A stretch of DNA of 45,358 nucleotides, taken from Desulfobulbaceae bacterium. Its GTDB lineage: Bacteria > Desulfobacterota > Desulfobulbia > Desulfobulbales > Desulfocapsaceae. This document shows positions 25,960 through 35,887 of this stretch, one piece after another (position 1 is the stretch's first letter; the number at the start of each line of letters is the position of its first letter). Position numbers and translations under genes: made by a program. The notes beneath the pieces are model-generated. The model did no database searches and was not told the DNA's origin. It saw only the letters and a list, made by a program, of their open reading frames with translations. The stretch is taken from the NCBI GenBank assembly GCA_024227155.1, contig JAAELB010000472.1, positions 1-45,358 of the forward strand. Reading direction: 5' to 3'.

Positions 25960-26739
25960 TTACTGGGCCTCGTTTTTTAGAGCCTGAATAATGTTTTGTA
26001 ATTCAAATGCACCGGTGAGTTCGAGGAAGATATCTTCGAGGTTACTGTGATTGTTGATCGCCTTATTTCGCAAATCACTGACAGTACCGGTGGCACGTAT
26101 CGCGCCGCGAACAATAATTGATATTCTATCACACAATTCTTCAGCAATTTCCATGGAATGGGTTGACAGGAAGATTGATGTTCCTGACTGGGCCTTTGAT
26201 TTAAAGAGTTCTTTGACAATCTTAGCACTTTTAGGATCAAGCCCCACCATTGGTTCATCAACGACTATAAGCGGTTGGTCGAGCATAAAAATAGATGTCA
26301 TTATCAGCTTTTGGCGCATGCCGTGGGAATAGCCTTCAATCAAATGGTTCTTCCATTCGGACAGGTCAAAAAGATCAAGATAAGTATCAGCCTCCTGAAG
26401 GCACTGAGATGGATTTCTCTTGTAGAGACTCGCTATAAATCCCAGGTATTCTCCGCCGGTCAGTTTTTCGTATAAATATGGACGGTCGGGGATATAACCT
26501 GTTTTTGTTTTACAAAATGTAGGTTGTTCCTCCAAGCTGGTGTCGAGAATATTTATAGTACCATTAGTAGGAAGAAGAAGGCCGGCTATCATCTTGATGG
26601 TCGTGGTTTTCCCCGCACCATTTGGGCCGAGAAAACCAAATATTTCGCCCTTAGTAATTTTCAGGCTGACATTATCCACCGCAGTGAAGGTACCAAAGTG
26701 TTTTGTAAGTTTTTCAAGTTGAAGTACTGGTGTGTCCAT
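25960..26739 (-). CDS. ABC transporter ATP-binding protein
   Basis: This is a 259-residue nucleotide-binding subunit. Walker A (GPNGAGKTTTIKMIAGL, about 38-54), Q-loop, signature YSHGMRQKL, Walker B with catalytic Glu (PLIVVDEPMVGLD) and switch His (STHSMEIAEEL) are all present. It belongs to the ABC-2 exporter class (CcmA/DrrA-like). The signature YSHGM instead of LSGGQ is a common variant there. Start 26739 lies 1 bp from the end of the transglutaminase-like gene, and the permease starts 56 bp after its stop: one operon of three genes. Confidence 0.92.
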   Translation of the reverse strand: MDTPVLQLEKLTKHFGTFTAVDNVSLKITKGEIFGFLGPNGAGKTTTIKMIAGLLLPTNGTINILDTSLEEQPTFCKTKTGYIPDRPYLYEKLTGGEYLGFIASLYKRNPSQCLQEADTYLDLFDLSEWKNHLIEGYSHGMRQKLIMTSIFMLDQPLIVVDEPMVGLDPKSAKIVKELFKSKAQSGTSIFLSTHSMEIAEELCDRISIIVRGAIRATGTVSDLRNKAINNHSNLEDIFLELTGAFELQNIIQALKNEAQ

Positions 26740-26740
26740 A

Positions 26741-28231
26741 TTAATCGATGGTTTCGTTTATCGGTTCAATAGTGAGTCGGCCTAAAAGCCCACCTATTCT
26801 CACCTGCTCCTGCATTTCTCCCTGAATGAATCTGATATGGGTGAGATCCGCGGGGAGTTGGTTGGTTGTGGTATCTATACTGACCCAACTGTCGCCGAGA
26901 CACGCCTCGTTCCAGGCGTGATAATAAAATGCTTCTTTATGATATGTTACACCAACGACGATTCGGGTAGGGATACCAGCGGCTCTCGCCAGGGCAGCGA
27001 GAAGAGCAGCATGTTCGTTACAGTCCCCCTGGCCGCTTTCAAGAGTAGTCAGCGCATCCGGCAGGCCAAGGACTGGCCGTTTTTCAAGATTACTATACAC
27101 CCAGCTGGCCAATTGCTGTAACTGCTGGATCTTGTCCGGGTATGGGGAGGTGATTTTTTTTGCCAGCTGTCGGATTTTGTCATTGTCTGCCTGTATGTAG
27201 GGGCTTGGTTTAAGGCTTTTGCCAATATCACTGCATGTCATCTCGGATGTGTTTTCTGGGAGTCTCTCTCGGTTGATTGTCACTATGTTGTCCTGAAAAC
27301 TCTGTCGGCCACCATTGATATCGAGCTCTATTTTGTCCGGAAAAGAAAGATGGTAGCGCATTTTCTCAGTGGCTGGTGAAAGAACAACCATTGAACCTTT
27401 GAGCTTAACTGCTACTTCTGAGAGAATTTCCTTGTCGGGTGTAGATAGTGCCAGCGCCTTAAATTTAGGCTCTTTAATAAAGACAAAGCCAGCAGGAGAC
27501 TCCTCTTTTATAATGGTGCCTGAATCGTTGAGCCAGGAGCTGACTCTTGCCCCGGAAAACGTTTCGATAAAATGATGGAGCTTGTGGACACGTCCGCCAA
27601 TAAGTATCGATTCTTTACCCCTGTATTCGATTACGGATTCTTTGCCTGTCAGGGAAAAAGGATCAAACCATGGCACCTTTCTTTTTTCGCCGAGTTTAAT
27701 GTTGTCACTCAACAGGTAACTTCGCCTTGATGTGGAGAGCAGCGGAGGCGAGTCAAATTGCAAAGTGTCGCTGATGACATTGGTGCCGGTTTCAAGTGAG
27801 TAGTTCACCTGGTTGGAGTTGACTGTGCCTGTTGCTGACATTTTGTAGAACGGGGAGGTGAAAGAAAACGCAAATTTTTTAAGGAGGTTATTTCCTGCAA
27901 GGTTCGCTTTCAGCTTTAGGTGAATATCCTGGATGGTTCCGGCAACGTTGAGCTGCATGTATGCCTGTTGATCGAGAAGCCAACCATCGCTACCATCAAC
28001 TGCTGAACTATTGCTTTTACTATACTTGTTTATGACATAGCCGATTTTATTGCTTTTGAAATATATTGACTGATATTCTTCTGATTCGGCTTGTTTCAGG
28101 GTTTGCAGTTCAGTGAGGTTGACTGTTTTCAAAAACACATCTCTGCGCAGGAGCATCGCAAATAGCAGTGCCCAGCATATGAATATTAAAAACTTGAGCC
28201 ATCTTTTTCTTGTGGACCTTTCTTTTTCCAT
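26741..28231 (-). CDS. membrane-anchored transglutaminase-like protein
   Basis: I start at the ATG at 28231, giving 496 residues. An N-terminal membrane anchor (WLKFLIFICWALLFAMLL) precedes a long periplasmic region (about 45-330) without recognised motifs. It ends in a transglutaminase-like domain (about 355-470). The catalytic triad is visible: Cys in GDCNEHAALLAALARAAGIPTR, His in YYHAWNEA and Asp in WVSIDTTT. Most bacterial proteins of this kind are proteases or peptide-processing enzymes rather than true crosslinkers. It is the first gene of an operon with the ABC ATPase and permease, overlapping the ribosome-binding region of the next gene. The substrate may be the cargo of the exporter; this is inference. 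Confidence 0.8.
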   Translation of the reverse strand: MEKERSTRKRWLKFLIFICWALLFAMLLRRDVFLKTVNLTELQTLKQAESEEYQSIYFKSNKIGYVINKYSKSNSSAVDGSDGWLLDQQAYMQLNVAGTIQDIHLKLKANLAGNNLLKKFAFSFTSPFYKMSATGTVNSNQVNYSLETGTNVISDTLQFDSPPLLSTSRRSYLLSDNIKLGEKRKVPWFDPFSLTGKESVIEYRGKESILIGGRVHKLHHFIETFSGARVSSWLNDSGTIIKEESPAGFVFIKEPKFKALALSTPDKEILSEVAVKLKGSMVVLSPATEKMRYHLSFPDKIELDINGGRQSFQDNIVTINRERLPENTSEMTCSDIGKSLKPSPYIQADNDKIRQLAKKITSPYPDKIQQLQQLASWVYSNLEKRPVLGLPDALTTLESGQGDCNEHAALLAALARAAGIPTRIVVGVTYHKEAFYYHAWNEACLGDSWVSIDTTTNQLPADLTHIRFIQGEMQEQVRIGGLLGRLTIEPINETID

Positions 28232-28362
28232 AGTACCAGTATAGCCATTTAACAAAAATTGTGAATGGAAAGTGCCAATTGTCTGGGTGTTGCACGAAAA
28301 ATGCTATGATCGCTCTTGTAAAATATTGTTATTGCAGTCTATACTCATAACGTGAAGATCTA

Positions 28363-28980
28363 ATGAATAAAACTGGTGGGAAGGGTATGTTTTGTAATAA
28401 TGGACCATTGATTTTGGCTTCAGGCTCTCCGAGACGGCAGGAATACCTGCAGCAGATGGGTCTGGAGTTTACTGTTATTGTCGCTCAAATAGTAGAAGAA
28501 TGTTTTGAAAAAGAGCTTCCTCAGGATTTTGCGGAGCGTATGGCTTTTTCGAAAGGAAAGAGTGTAAGTGAAAAACATCCTGAGAGTTGGGTGATAAGTG
28601 GAGATACCATTGTTTGTTTAGGTAATACGATTCTTGGAAAACCACATTCAAGTGATGATGCTCTCTCCCTGCTAATGCAACTTTCAGGGAGAGAGCATTG
28701 TGTGAAAAGTGGATTTAGTGTCTTCCATGGGGCAAAGGGTGTCTCTGAGACCAGCTCAGTAAATACCAAGGTGATTTTTAACGATTTCACTGAGATCATG
28801 GCTCGCAGTTACGTTGCCACTGGGGAGCCAATGGATAAAGCAGGGGCTTACGGAATTCAGGGGATGGGGGCCGTCCTGGTAAAATCAATAGAGGGGTCCT
28901 ACTCCAATGTAGTCGGGTTGCCTGTTTTTGAGCTGATGGAGGTTTTACAAAATGTGGGGGCAGTGGAGCTTTGTCGCTAA
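28363..28980 (+). CDS. maf: Maf-type nucleoside triphosphate pyrophosphatase
   Basis: The 205-residue product has the complete Maf signature: SGSPRRQEYL at the N-terminus, SGDTIV, the Glu/Asp pair around ESWVISGDTIV, DKAGAYGIQG and SNVVGLPVFEL. Maf proteins hydrolyse the canonical nucleotides dTTP and UTP, or modified ones, to monophosphate and pyrophosphate and act in cell-division arrest or nucleotide-pool cleaning. It is cytoplasmic. ATG 28363 gives a normal length; the ATG at 28387 is an alternative. It is divergent from the transglutaminase operon and apparently monocistronic. Confidence 0.93.
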   Translation: MNKTGGKGMFCNNGPLILASGSPRRQEYLQQMGLEFTVIVAQIVEECFEKELPQDFAERMAFSKGKSVSEKHPESWVISGDTIVCLGNTILGKPHSSDDALSLLMQLSGREHCVKSGFSVFHGAKGVSETSSVNTKVIFNDFTEIMARSYVATGEPMDKAGAYGIQGMGAVLVKSIEGSYSNVVGLPVFELMEVLQNVGAVELCR

Positions 28981-29130
28981 TGAACTGGATACATTAAATG
29001 AGTTGAGTTATGATATTAACTTGCAGTAAAATCAATATTATTGGTAGTTATATGAAGTTTATATATGATACCATGGGATGAAAACGGAATTTTGGGATTC
29101 ATAAGTTGTTCTGAGTAACGGAGCTGGGTA

Positions 29131-32100
29131 ATGGATCAAGTTGAAATGCAGGGAAAAGCTGTAGAAGCACTAAAGTTGTTTAACAATACAATTACCACCA
29201 GTCGCCTCTATCCTCCTGAAGCACCACAGGTTGCCAATGCGGTCGACCGTGGTTTTATTGGTATCAGGAAGTTTGTTGAGCAGTATGACTCTTTGGAATT
29301 ATTAGTAAAAGAAAGCGGCTTTTGCCTTGGTGGTTCTGTACTCACCCAAGAAATTCTGGAATCCTTTACAAATCTTATTGTCTATCGGCAATTACGTCTT
29401 CTTGGGTTGCCTCGTCTTGTTGTAGACATGAGCCTTGATCGATTTGCCTTTGACCAGCTTTTACTTGTGTTCACCGCCTCAGCTGAGAAAATCAAAAATG
29501 CGGGTGGGGGACTCAGTTTTGTTACAAGTCTGGGACTTGCCAGCTATTTTTCATATGTGGTTTCAGTGGATGGCGAGGGTGCTGAAAACAAAAAAAATGG
29601 TACCGGGGAGAGAGCAAAGCAGAGTGTCACTGTGCGCCCTGAGTTGGTTGCCTGTCTCCTTGGAAAAGATCAGCGACCGTTGGTGGTTGAAGAGCTAAGG
29701 AAAAAAATGAAGGATCCGGCTCTTGCTACTCAAATTATGGCGTCCGGGATCGGAAAAATCTTGCAGGGGATCAGGAAGAAAAACACAATTTTCGCCACCC
29801 CGTTTTTTCCCAGGTTGTTGAATAATAGCGAAGTTCTTCTGGATAAGACCCGGATTCCTGAGGTTGCATCCGGGCTCGCCAGCTTTCTTGATGGTAGTTT
29901 GAAAGAAACTGCATTGACTGTTCTTCTTTGTCAGGAGTATCCACAAGGATTTGGCGCAGCTGTTTATGAAAACCTGATTAGTTCTCTATCCATAGAGAGA
30001 TTTGGTAGAGTTATTGTAATATTCAGGGAACAGATAGCAAAAGCGAGAGCTGACAATGAAGACCCTGGACAGGTGCAGTTCCTCGGTCAAGCTTTTCACC
30101 GTTTAAGCAGTGGAGAAAAGGGCAAACATTTTCTCAGTACGGAAAAAGTGAAAACCATTATTAAGGATGGTGAAAAAGATAGAAAGAAGAAGAGGCTTGA
30201 GGCTGGTATCACAGGGCTGGTAGCGGGGAATCTGGAAGTACTCGAAAGGGAAGAATTGCTGGATCATCTACCGCGTAGTATGGGCCAACTCATCAGGGGA
30301 GCGAATAAAGCATATGTGCCGAAAATCCTCGCGAACATGATTGCCTATCTGTCTGAAGTGAGTGGCAGTGAACGGGAAAACGTCGTTGAAAGTATTATTG
30401 GAATATGTGGCAGATTGCTGGAAGCGGGTGCCTTTGAACAGGTGGATGTTCTAACAGATCGACTCATGGTAGAGGCGAGGAACAACATTTCTAACGAATT
30501 ACTTTTTGAGAAAAATGTCGCTGTCCTGCATACTCTAATGCAAAGCTACTGGGGTCGCCAGGAAGATGAGAAGAGTTATAGAATCCTCAAGTTTTTCTAT
30601 CAGATGCGTTCAGGAAAATTGAGTAAATCAGCACCATTTAAACAGATCGCAGGAAAGATCCAGGATAGCAATATTGACAGAGCAGAGTTGCCCGGATTAT
30701 TGACACAATGCCTCGCCGCACCAAGAGATAAACAACTGACTGAACGTCTTATACTTCAGGGGCCCGTTGTGATCAGGTTTCTTGTTGAGGCTCTTATCCA
30801 GGCCGATAACAGTGATGATCGAATAAAGATCATCGATATGCTGAGCAATGTCGGTACTTTTTTACCTGGTATTATCCATGAACGTCTACCTGCGCATATG
30901 CCGTGGTTTGGAAAACGAAATCTTATACGGCTCCTCGCTGAGACAGGTCGTGAGAAGGATGTGGAGGGTGTTGTTCCATATCTGCGGCATAGTGATTTCC
31001 GTGTGCAGCGCGAGGCTTTCTTCTGTATTTATAAAATTGGTGGTAGACAGCGAAAAGAATTGTTTCTCTCGGTTTTACATCAGACTTCGGAGATGATGAA
31101 AATACTCATTGTTGAAGCGTTCGGAGACTTTTGTGATCGTGAGGTGGCCCTGCAGCTCGATACTGTTCTGATCGATCATTCACATTTTAGCGATGCAAAT
31201 TGCGAAAAGTTACTGCTGGTCCTTGTCGAAACCCTGGGGCGATGTCATTGCAGTGAAGCCCAGAAAACATTAATGACATTTGTTCAAGGTAAAGGACAGC
31301 GAGTAAATCGTCATGTATCTGATCGGGTTTGGGTGGCAGCGGAAAAGGCAATTAACTATCTGGAAGAGGAGCTGAAAGAGACGAGGAAAAAACATCTACA
31401 GGCCAATCAGTTGCGTAAAAATGCCCTCAAACAAGCGGCAAAATTGAGTAAAATTGCCGCGGATCAAAACATTATTACCGGGCTCCCGCAAGAACAGGTT
31501 GTACGTAATTTACTGGCAAGTGATGATAAAGATGGTGCAGTAGAACAACTCGTTGAACTGATAGAAAAAACTGCTCGGTCGAGAAATTTCATGCAGGCCG
31601 AAAAATTAAAAGAATGGCTCATTGATATTGATGGAAGTGGTCTTAATACCATCATTGCAGCTGGCGAAATCATTGACCGGGAGAGGAGACAGAGTGTGAG
31701 TCAAGGTCACCTCGATATCTGGAACAGCTTGTATGATGTTCTCTCCAGCGAGGAGTTCGAAGAGCTGTTTAGCAGTTTCATCCATAAGACATACGGGCCT
31801 GGAGAATCTGTAGTGAGCCAGGGGGCTCTACAGAGTGCCCTGTTTTTTATTAATGCAGGAAAAGTGAAGCTCTTTTTTCAGGAACAGGGGAGCGAGGTCC
31901 TGGTGAAAACCATGGAGAAAGGGGAGATTTTCGGTGCCGGGGTGTTTTTCGACGCCTCTATCTGGACTCTTTCTGTCTCAAGTATTGGGTCCACTGATAT
32001 CTCTGTACTGCGGTTTGACAGGCTGCAGAGATGGAAAGAAAAATTTCCTGAACTCGAAGGAAAACTTAAAAAATTCTGTGCTGAGTATGAAGGAATTGAT

Positions 32101-32502
32101 GCAATTTTAGCACAAGCTGAGAGCGACCGACGAGTATATCAGAGAATGAAGGTAGGTGGACAGATAACGGTAGTTTTGCTTGACAGCAAGGGCCGCCGAC
32201 TAGGTGGGCCACGGGAAGTGGAGCTGTTGGATATTTCCATGGGAGGTGTTTCGTACAAGGTCGAAACCCCACAGACCAAAAAGGACAATGTTCGCCACCT
32301 CCTGGGGCAGAGGGTCCAGGTTGAGCTGCCGGGAGTAAAACCGGGTGATGATAAAATCATCTTTCTAGGTGATATAATTGCAGCCAAAAAAATAGCGGAT
32401 GGAGCTGAATTTTCGTTGCATGTTAAGTTTAATCAATTGTTGGATACTACTTTGCTCGAAAATATGATCCGGGTGTTTGGGGCCGGTGAACAGAGGTCGT
32501 GA
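29131..32502 (+). CDS. very large protein with helical-repeat region, cNMP-binding and PilZ domains
   Basis: This is a 1123-residue protein. Residues 1-860 are predicted mainly helical; some segments read like HEAT repeats (VVPYLRHSDFRVQREAFFCIYKIGGRQ, about 613-640). A cyclic-nucleotide-binding/Crp-type domain covers about 870-985 (GPGESVVSQGALQSALFFI; KGEIFGAG). A PilZ domain covers about 1000-1120, with the c-di-GMP ligands RxxxR (RVYQR) and DxSxxG (DISMGG). So it may sense both a cNMP and c-di-GMP, using the helical part as a scaffold. No signal peptide, transmembrane segment or DNA-binding motif is seen. The ribosome-binding site is GGAG at about 29120. The next gene starts 18 bp later; the two likely form an operon. 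Function unknown. Confidence 0.75.
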   Translation: MDQVEMQGKAVEALKLFNNTITTSRLYPPEAPQVANAVDRGFIGIRKFVEQYDSLELLVKESGFCLGGSVLTQEILESFTNLIVYRQLRLLGLPRLVVDMSLDRFAFDQLLLVFTASAEKIKNAGGGLSFVTSLGLASYFSYVVSVDGEGAENKKNGTGERAKQSVTVRPELVACLLGKDQRPLVVEELRKKMKDPALATQIMASGIGKILQGIRKKNTIFATPFFPRLLNNSEVLLDKTRIPEVASGLASFLDGSLKETALTVLLCQEYPQGFGAAVYENLISSLSIERFGRVIVIFREQIAKARADNEDPGQVQFLGQAFHRLSSGEKGKHFLSTEKVKTIIKDGEKDRKKKRLEAGITGLVAGNLEVLEREELLDHLPRSMGQLIRGANKAYVPKILANMIAYLSEVSGSERENVVESIIGICGRLLEAGAFEQVDVLTDRLMVEARNNISNELLFEKNVAVLHTLMQSYWGRQEDEKSYRILKFFYQMRSGKLSKSAPFKQIAGKIQDSNIDRAELPGLLTQCLAAPRDKQLTERLILQGPVVIRFLVEALIQADNSDDRIKIIDMLSNVGTFLPGIIHERLPAHMPWFGKRNLIRLLAETGREKDVEGVVPYLRHSDFRVQREAFFCIYKIGGRQRKELFLSVLHQTSEMMKILIVEAFGDFCDREVALQLDTVLIDHSHFSDANCEKLLLVLVETLGRCHCSEAQKTLMTFVQGKGQRVNRHVSDRVWVAAEKAINYLEEELKETRKKHLQANQLRKNALKQAAKLSKIAADQNIITGLPQEQVVRNLLASDDKDGAVEQLVELIEKTARSRNFMQAEKLKEWLIDIDGSGLNTIIAAGEIIDRERRQSVSQGHLDIWNSLYDVLSSEEFEELFSSFIHKTYGPGESVVSQGALQSALFFINAGKVKLFFQEQGSEVLVKTMEKGEIFGAGVFFDASIWTLSVSSIGSTDISVLRFDRLQRWKEKFPELEGKLKKFCAEYEGIDAILAQAESDRRVYQRMKVGGQITVVLLDSKGRRLGGPREVELLDISMGGVSYKVETPQTKKDNVRHLLGQRVQVELPGVKPGDDKIIFLGDIIAAKKIADGAEFSLHVKFNQLLDTTLLENMIRVFGAGEQRS

Positions 32503-32520
32503 TTGATATTGGAGAGAGTT

Positions 32521-34290
32521 ATGGAGCAGGGTAGCGACGCGATTTCGCGATTTTACCTCAACCATTTTGGTGTGACGTGGAAGGATAAACTAACCGTTGA
32601 TTGCCCCTTCTGTGAGGCCCGGGGGTTCGATCCTGGCCAACTGATTGTTTTTCTCAATAGAGATAGTTTTTTTCATGGCTATTTTCGTTGCCGTAACCGC
32701 TGTGTGCCCGGTGGTTACCCCCTTTGGTTTGCAACCTTAGCGGCAATTCCCCTGGGCGAGGTGCCGGGCTATGACAGGGATGGTGACGGAGATAGACAAC
32801 ATACGGATTATCCGGTCCAGAACATAAACGAGGAGATACGATCATATCAGGACAGAATAACTGAAGAGATCCTGAAAAGGTTTAAGAGTAGAGGGGTTAG
32901 TGCAAAGACCCTGTTGGAGATGCAGGTGGGCTTTAATGGCCGATATGTCATTTTTCCCTACGTACAGAACGATGGCAACTGTTACTCCGCCCGCTGTGTT
33001 CACCCGGAAAAAGCGGAAGATTTCTTCTGGCATGGAAACGAAGATTATAGTAAAGAACCGTTTAATATCTTCAATGTGCAGGATGTCGGCAGATGTGAAA
33101 ATGGAGCCCTGTTTATCTGTGAAGGCGAAGAAAATGTGCTGCCCCTTAAGCAGCTTGGCTTCCCCGCTGTGGGGGTGTCAACCGTCGCTATCCTTGAAAA
33201 ACTCCCTGTGGATCTCTTTGAAAAAATTGAGACACTTTTTATCTGTATTAACAGCAGTCCCGAATCAGCAAACAGTGCTCGCAACCTTGCATCCCTGCTT
33301 GGGTATAAAGCAAGGATTTTAAGATGGCCTGCAAATACTCCGAAGCACTATAGCTTCTGGCAGCTGGCCCTTGACAGTGGCAGCGAGTTTGCAACAAAGA
33401 TTGGCCGAATGATCAAGTCATCCAGGGCCTTTTCACCATTTGTCTCTCCAGTTCGTGAATTTCAGCTGTTCCAGCAGACCCTCACAAATCAACAGGGCGA
33501 TGAGTACCAAAACCTCTCTTCAGGTTTTCCGATCTTTGATGATGTCTTAAACGGAGTGCATGGGATCAATGTTATTGGCGGGGCGCCGAAAGTCGGGAAA
33601 TCGACCTACATGATTCAGATCGGTGCTGAGATGGCGTTGCGTAAAATCCCTGTGCTCTACTATGATTTTGAAAATGGTCGGCAAAAAATATATCAACGGA
33701 CCCTTAGTAGACTTGCCCGGGTGCAGACCACAGAACTTAATAGTGAAGGGCTCAGTGAGGTTGAGAAAGATCGGGTTTTATATGCCAAACAACAGTTAGA
33801 AAAAATGCTCTTTCACTGGAGAGTTATCAACGACCGAAAGATCACCCCCGAACTGATGAGAAAGCATATTGAATTCATCCGCCATGAAACCCGCAGTGTT
33901 TATACCGTGGTGGTGATAGACAGTCTGCATAAGCTGCCGTTCAACGAGTTTACGGAGCGGCGCACAGGTATTGATGCCTGGCTCCGTCAGATGGAGTCAA
34001 TTCGTGATGAACTGCAGGTCTCTTTTCTGGTGATCTCTGAGCTTTCCCGCGGTGCTGGTGGCGCATATGGCGAGGAACCGCATCTTGGTGTTTTTAAAGG
34101 ATCTGGTGATATTGAGTATAGTGCAGACAATGCAATGGTGCTGTACCCAGGAGAAGATGACAACCTTGACCCGACTGTCAGAAAAAATTGTCTCTGGCTG
34201 GTTGCAAGTAGAGAGCATAGCCCGGGGAGGATCGCAAACTACCATCTTGACTATCCTTTTTGGGGGTTTAAGGAAACGCCGGTTGGGTAG
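32521..34290 (+). CDS. primase-helicase-like protein (zinc finger, TOPRIM-like, RecA-like ATPase)
   Basis: ATG 32521 has GGAG 6 nt upstream and is preferred to a TTG 18 bp earlier; the product is 589 residues. An N-terminal zinc-ribbon has Cys27/Cys30 (CPFC) and Cys57/Cys61 (CRNRC). A TOPRIM-like region (about 190-275) has the catalytic-Glu motif LFICEGEEN, but the second acidic DxD motif is replaced by INSSPES, so the nucleotidyl-transfer site looks degenerate. A RecA/DnaB-like ATPase occupies about 335-560, with Walker A GGAPKVGKST and Walker B VVVIDSLH. The architecture recalls phage gp4/Twinkle primase-helicases. Because the TOPRIM looks dead, a helicase- or ATPase-only role is likely. 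It follows the cNMP/PilZ gene; the link is unknown. Confidence 0.8.
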   Translation: MEQGSDAISRFYLNHFGVTWKDKLTVDCPFCEARGFDPGQLIVFLNRDSFFHGYFRCRNRCVPGGYPLWFATLAAIPLGEVPGYDRDGDGDRQHTDYPVQNINEEIRSYQDRITEEILKRFKSRGVSAKTLLEMQVGFNGRYVIFPYVQNDGNCYSARCVHPEKAEDFFWHGNEDYSKEPFNIFNVQDVGRCENGALFICEGEENVLPLKQLGFPAVGVSTVAILEKLPVDLFEKIETLFICINSSPESANSARNLASLLGYKARILRWPANTPKHYSFWQLALDSGSEFATKIGRMIKSSRAFSPFVSPVREFQLFQQTLTNQQGDEYQNLSSGFPIFDDVLNGVHGINVIGGAPKVGKSTYMIQIGAEMALRKIPVLYYDFENGRQKIYQRTLSRLARVQTTELNSEGLSEVEKDRVLYAKQQLEKMLFHWRVINDRKITPELMRKHIEFIRHETRSVYTVVVIDSLHKLPFNEFTERRTGIDAWLRQMESIRDELQVSFLVISELSRGAGGAYGEEPHLGVFKGSGDIEYSADNAMVLYPGEDDNLDPTVRKNCLWLVASREHSPGRIANYHLDYPFWGFKETPVG

Positions 34291-34394
34291 CTGTATGTGT
34301 AAAAGGAAACGATGAAGTTTAAGGCTTTTAAGTTTTTGACAATCTCCTAGATGAAATTGAGAGAGTGGAGGCGATAAGCATACTATGATGGTGG

Positions 34395-35150
34395 TCAGGT
34401 GAGAAATAACAGCAGGCAGATAGATACGACGACCGTCGTGGCCTGCCAGTCAGCCACACCCATCTTTAAAGGGGGCGTTGGACGGTTCTCATCAAAACAT
34501 CGGGCTTCCATCGCGCTGGCCAGGTGGTCCGCACGACCCACAATTCGCCGCATTACCGGTAGAACCAGATGAGATGCACGGTAAATTGGGCTTTTGCGCT
34601 GTTCAATGGCTCGGGCGCGCTGAGCCTCCGACATTTCCCGGGTAAGATGGAGGATCACAGGAATAAACCTGACAATGAGTCCTATCATAACAGCAATTCG
34701 TTTTTCAGGAAGAAAAGGGATTGGTTTAAAGAGAATCTCCACGGCTGTGCGAATTTCTTTGGGCCGTGTTGAGACTGATAGCAACAGGCTCATCAAAATG
34801 ACAAGCGCTAAACGCCAGGAGGCCAGTCCACCTTCCATCACACCCTGCTGGGTAACAATAATAGCTTTAAAGGAAAAAACAGGAATACCCGGTTCGGTTA
34901 AACACCTGGTGATGAAGACGATAAAGAGGAAAACACCAAAATAGCGTAATTCAAAAGATATCTTGCTGAGAGGAAGACGGATATCCACAACTAGTAAGGA
35001 AAAGAGTAAGGTCAACACCAGTAGGCTGGCACAACCTGCATTAAGAGTGCTGAGGCTAAGTAGGGCCAAAAAAATGATTTTAAACCGGGGGTCCAGGCGA
35101 TGCAGGATACTTGTACCACTCCGAAAATTAAATGCTACCGTGTTAGCCAT
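34395..35150 (-). CDS. bioN: ECF transporter T component (EcfT/BioN)
   Basis: The 251-residue membrane protein has about five hydrophobic segments and the conserved EcfT coupling motifs AQRARAIE and AMEARCF, which contact the ATPase. With the ATPase and BioY it would form a vitamin-uptake transporter. It is the last gene of bioY-bioM-bioN and begins 16 bp inside the end of the ATPase gene, so translation is coupled. About 100 bp separates it from the convergent primase-helicase gene; I see no clear terminator there. Confidence 0.88.
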   Translation of the reverse strand: MANTVAFNFRSGTSILHRLDPRFKIIFLALLSLSTLNAGCASLLVLTLLFSLLVVDIRLPLSKISFELRYFGVFLFIVFITRCLTEPGIPVFSFKAIIVTQQGVMEGGLASWRLALVILMSLLLSVSTRPKEIRTAVEILFKPIPFLPEKRIAVMIGLIVRFIPVILHLTREMSEAQRARAIEQRKSPIYRASHLVLPVMRRIVGRADHLASAMEARCFDENRPTPPLKMGVADWQATTVVVSICLLLFLT

Positions 35151-35887
35151 GGCTGAACCTTCATCCCAAGTCGTGTTGCCTCGGGCATACGAATGCCGAA
35201 ATTTTCCACTGAAGGTAACAAGTCTTCAAAGGAGCCGTCTTTAACTATTGTACCAGCTTGCATAAGGATCAATCTGTCAGCCAGCCCGGTTACTGTCTCT
35301 AGATTGTGCGTAGACACTATTATGGTATGTCCACCTCTGTGAAGGGCGGCCATCTGCGCCAACACCTGCCTGATCCCCGGATAATCCAGATTTGAAAAAG
35401 GCTCATCAAATACCAGAATCTTGGGAATCATTGTCAAAACACCAGCTATAGCCAGACGGCGTTTTTCTCCCCCGGAAAGCAGATGGGGGGCGACGTCTTT
35501 GAGGTGGGATAGACCGACAACTTCCAGAGTTTGAGTTACCAGCTGCTGTACTTCATCCGAGGGCAAGCCTAAATTTTCAGGGCCGAAGGCGGCATCATCG
35601 TAAACCGTCTCTCCGACAATCTGGCTATCAGCGTCCTGAAATATCATTCCTACCATTTTTCGGGCTCGTTTGAAATCATCCTCTACAGCTATCCCATCGA
35701 TCAGCACCTCTCCCTCACTGGGAATCAGCAGGCCATTGAGATGTTTGAAGAGGGTCGATTTTCCCGAGCCATTCGCACCTGCCACCACAACAAATTCAGC
35801 CGGTTTAATGGCCAGGTTTATATTGGCAAGAATCAATTTACTGTCTGTGGCGCGGTGGCTAAGATTTCTGACTTCAATGATGTTCAT
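35135..35887 (-). CDS. bioM: ECF transporter ATP-binding component (BioM/CbiO-like)
   Basis: This 250-residue ATPase has Walker A GANGSGKST (about 36-44), Q-loop (MIFQDADSQIVGETV), signature LLSGGEKRRLAIAG, Walker B KILVFDEPFSNLD and switch-His STHNLE. The pattern fits the CbiO/BioM group of energy-coupling-factor transporters. It overlaps bioY by 4 bp (ATGA) and the T-component gene by 16 bp. Only one ATPase gene is present, so it would act as a homodimer with BioN and BioY. Confidence 0.9.
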   Translation of the reverse strand: MNIIEVRNLSHRATDSKLILANINLAIKPAEFVVVAGANGSGKSTLFKHLNGLLIPSEGEVLIDGIAVEDDFKRARKMVGMIFQDADSQIVGETVYDDAAFGPENLGLPSDEVQQLVTQTLEVVGLSHLKDVAPHLLSGGEKRRLAIAGVLTMIPKILVFDEPFSNLDYPGIRQVLAQMAALHRGGHTIIVSTHNLETVTGLADRLILMQAGTIVKDGSFEDLLPSVENFGIRMPEATRLGMKVQPWLTR

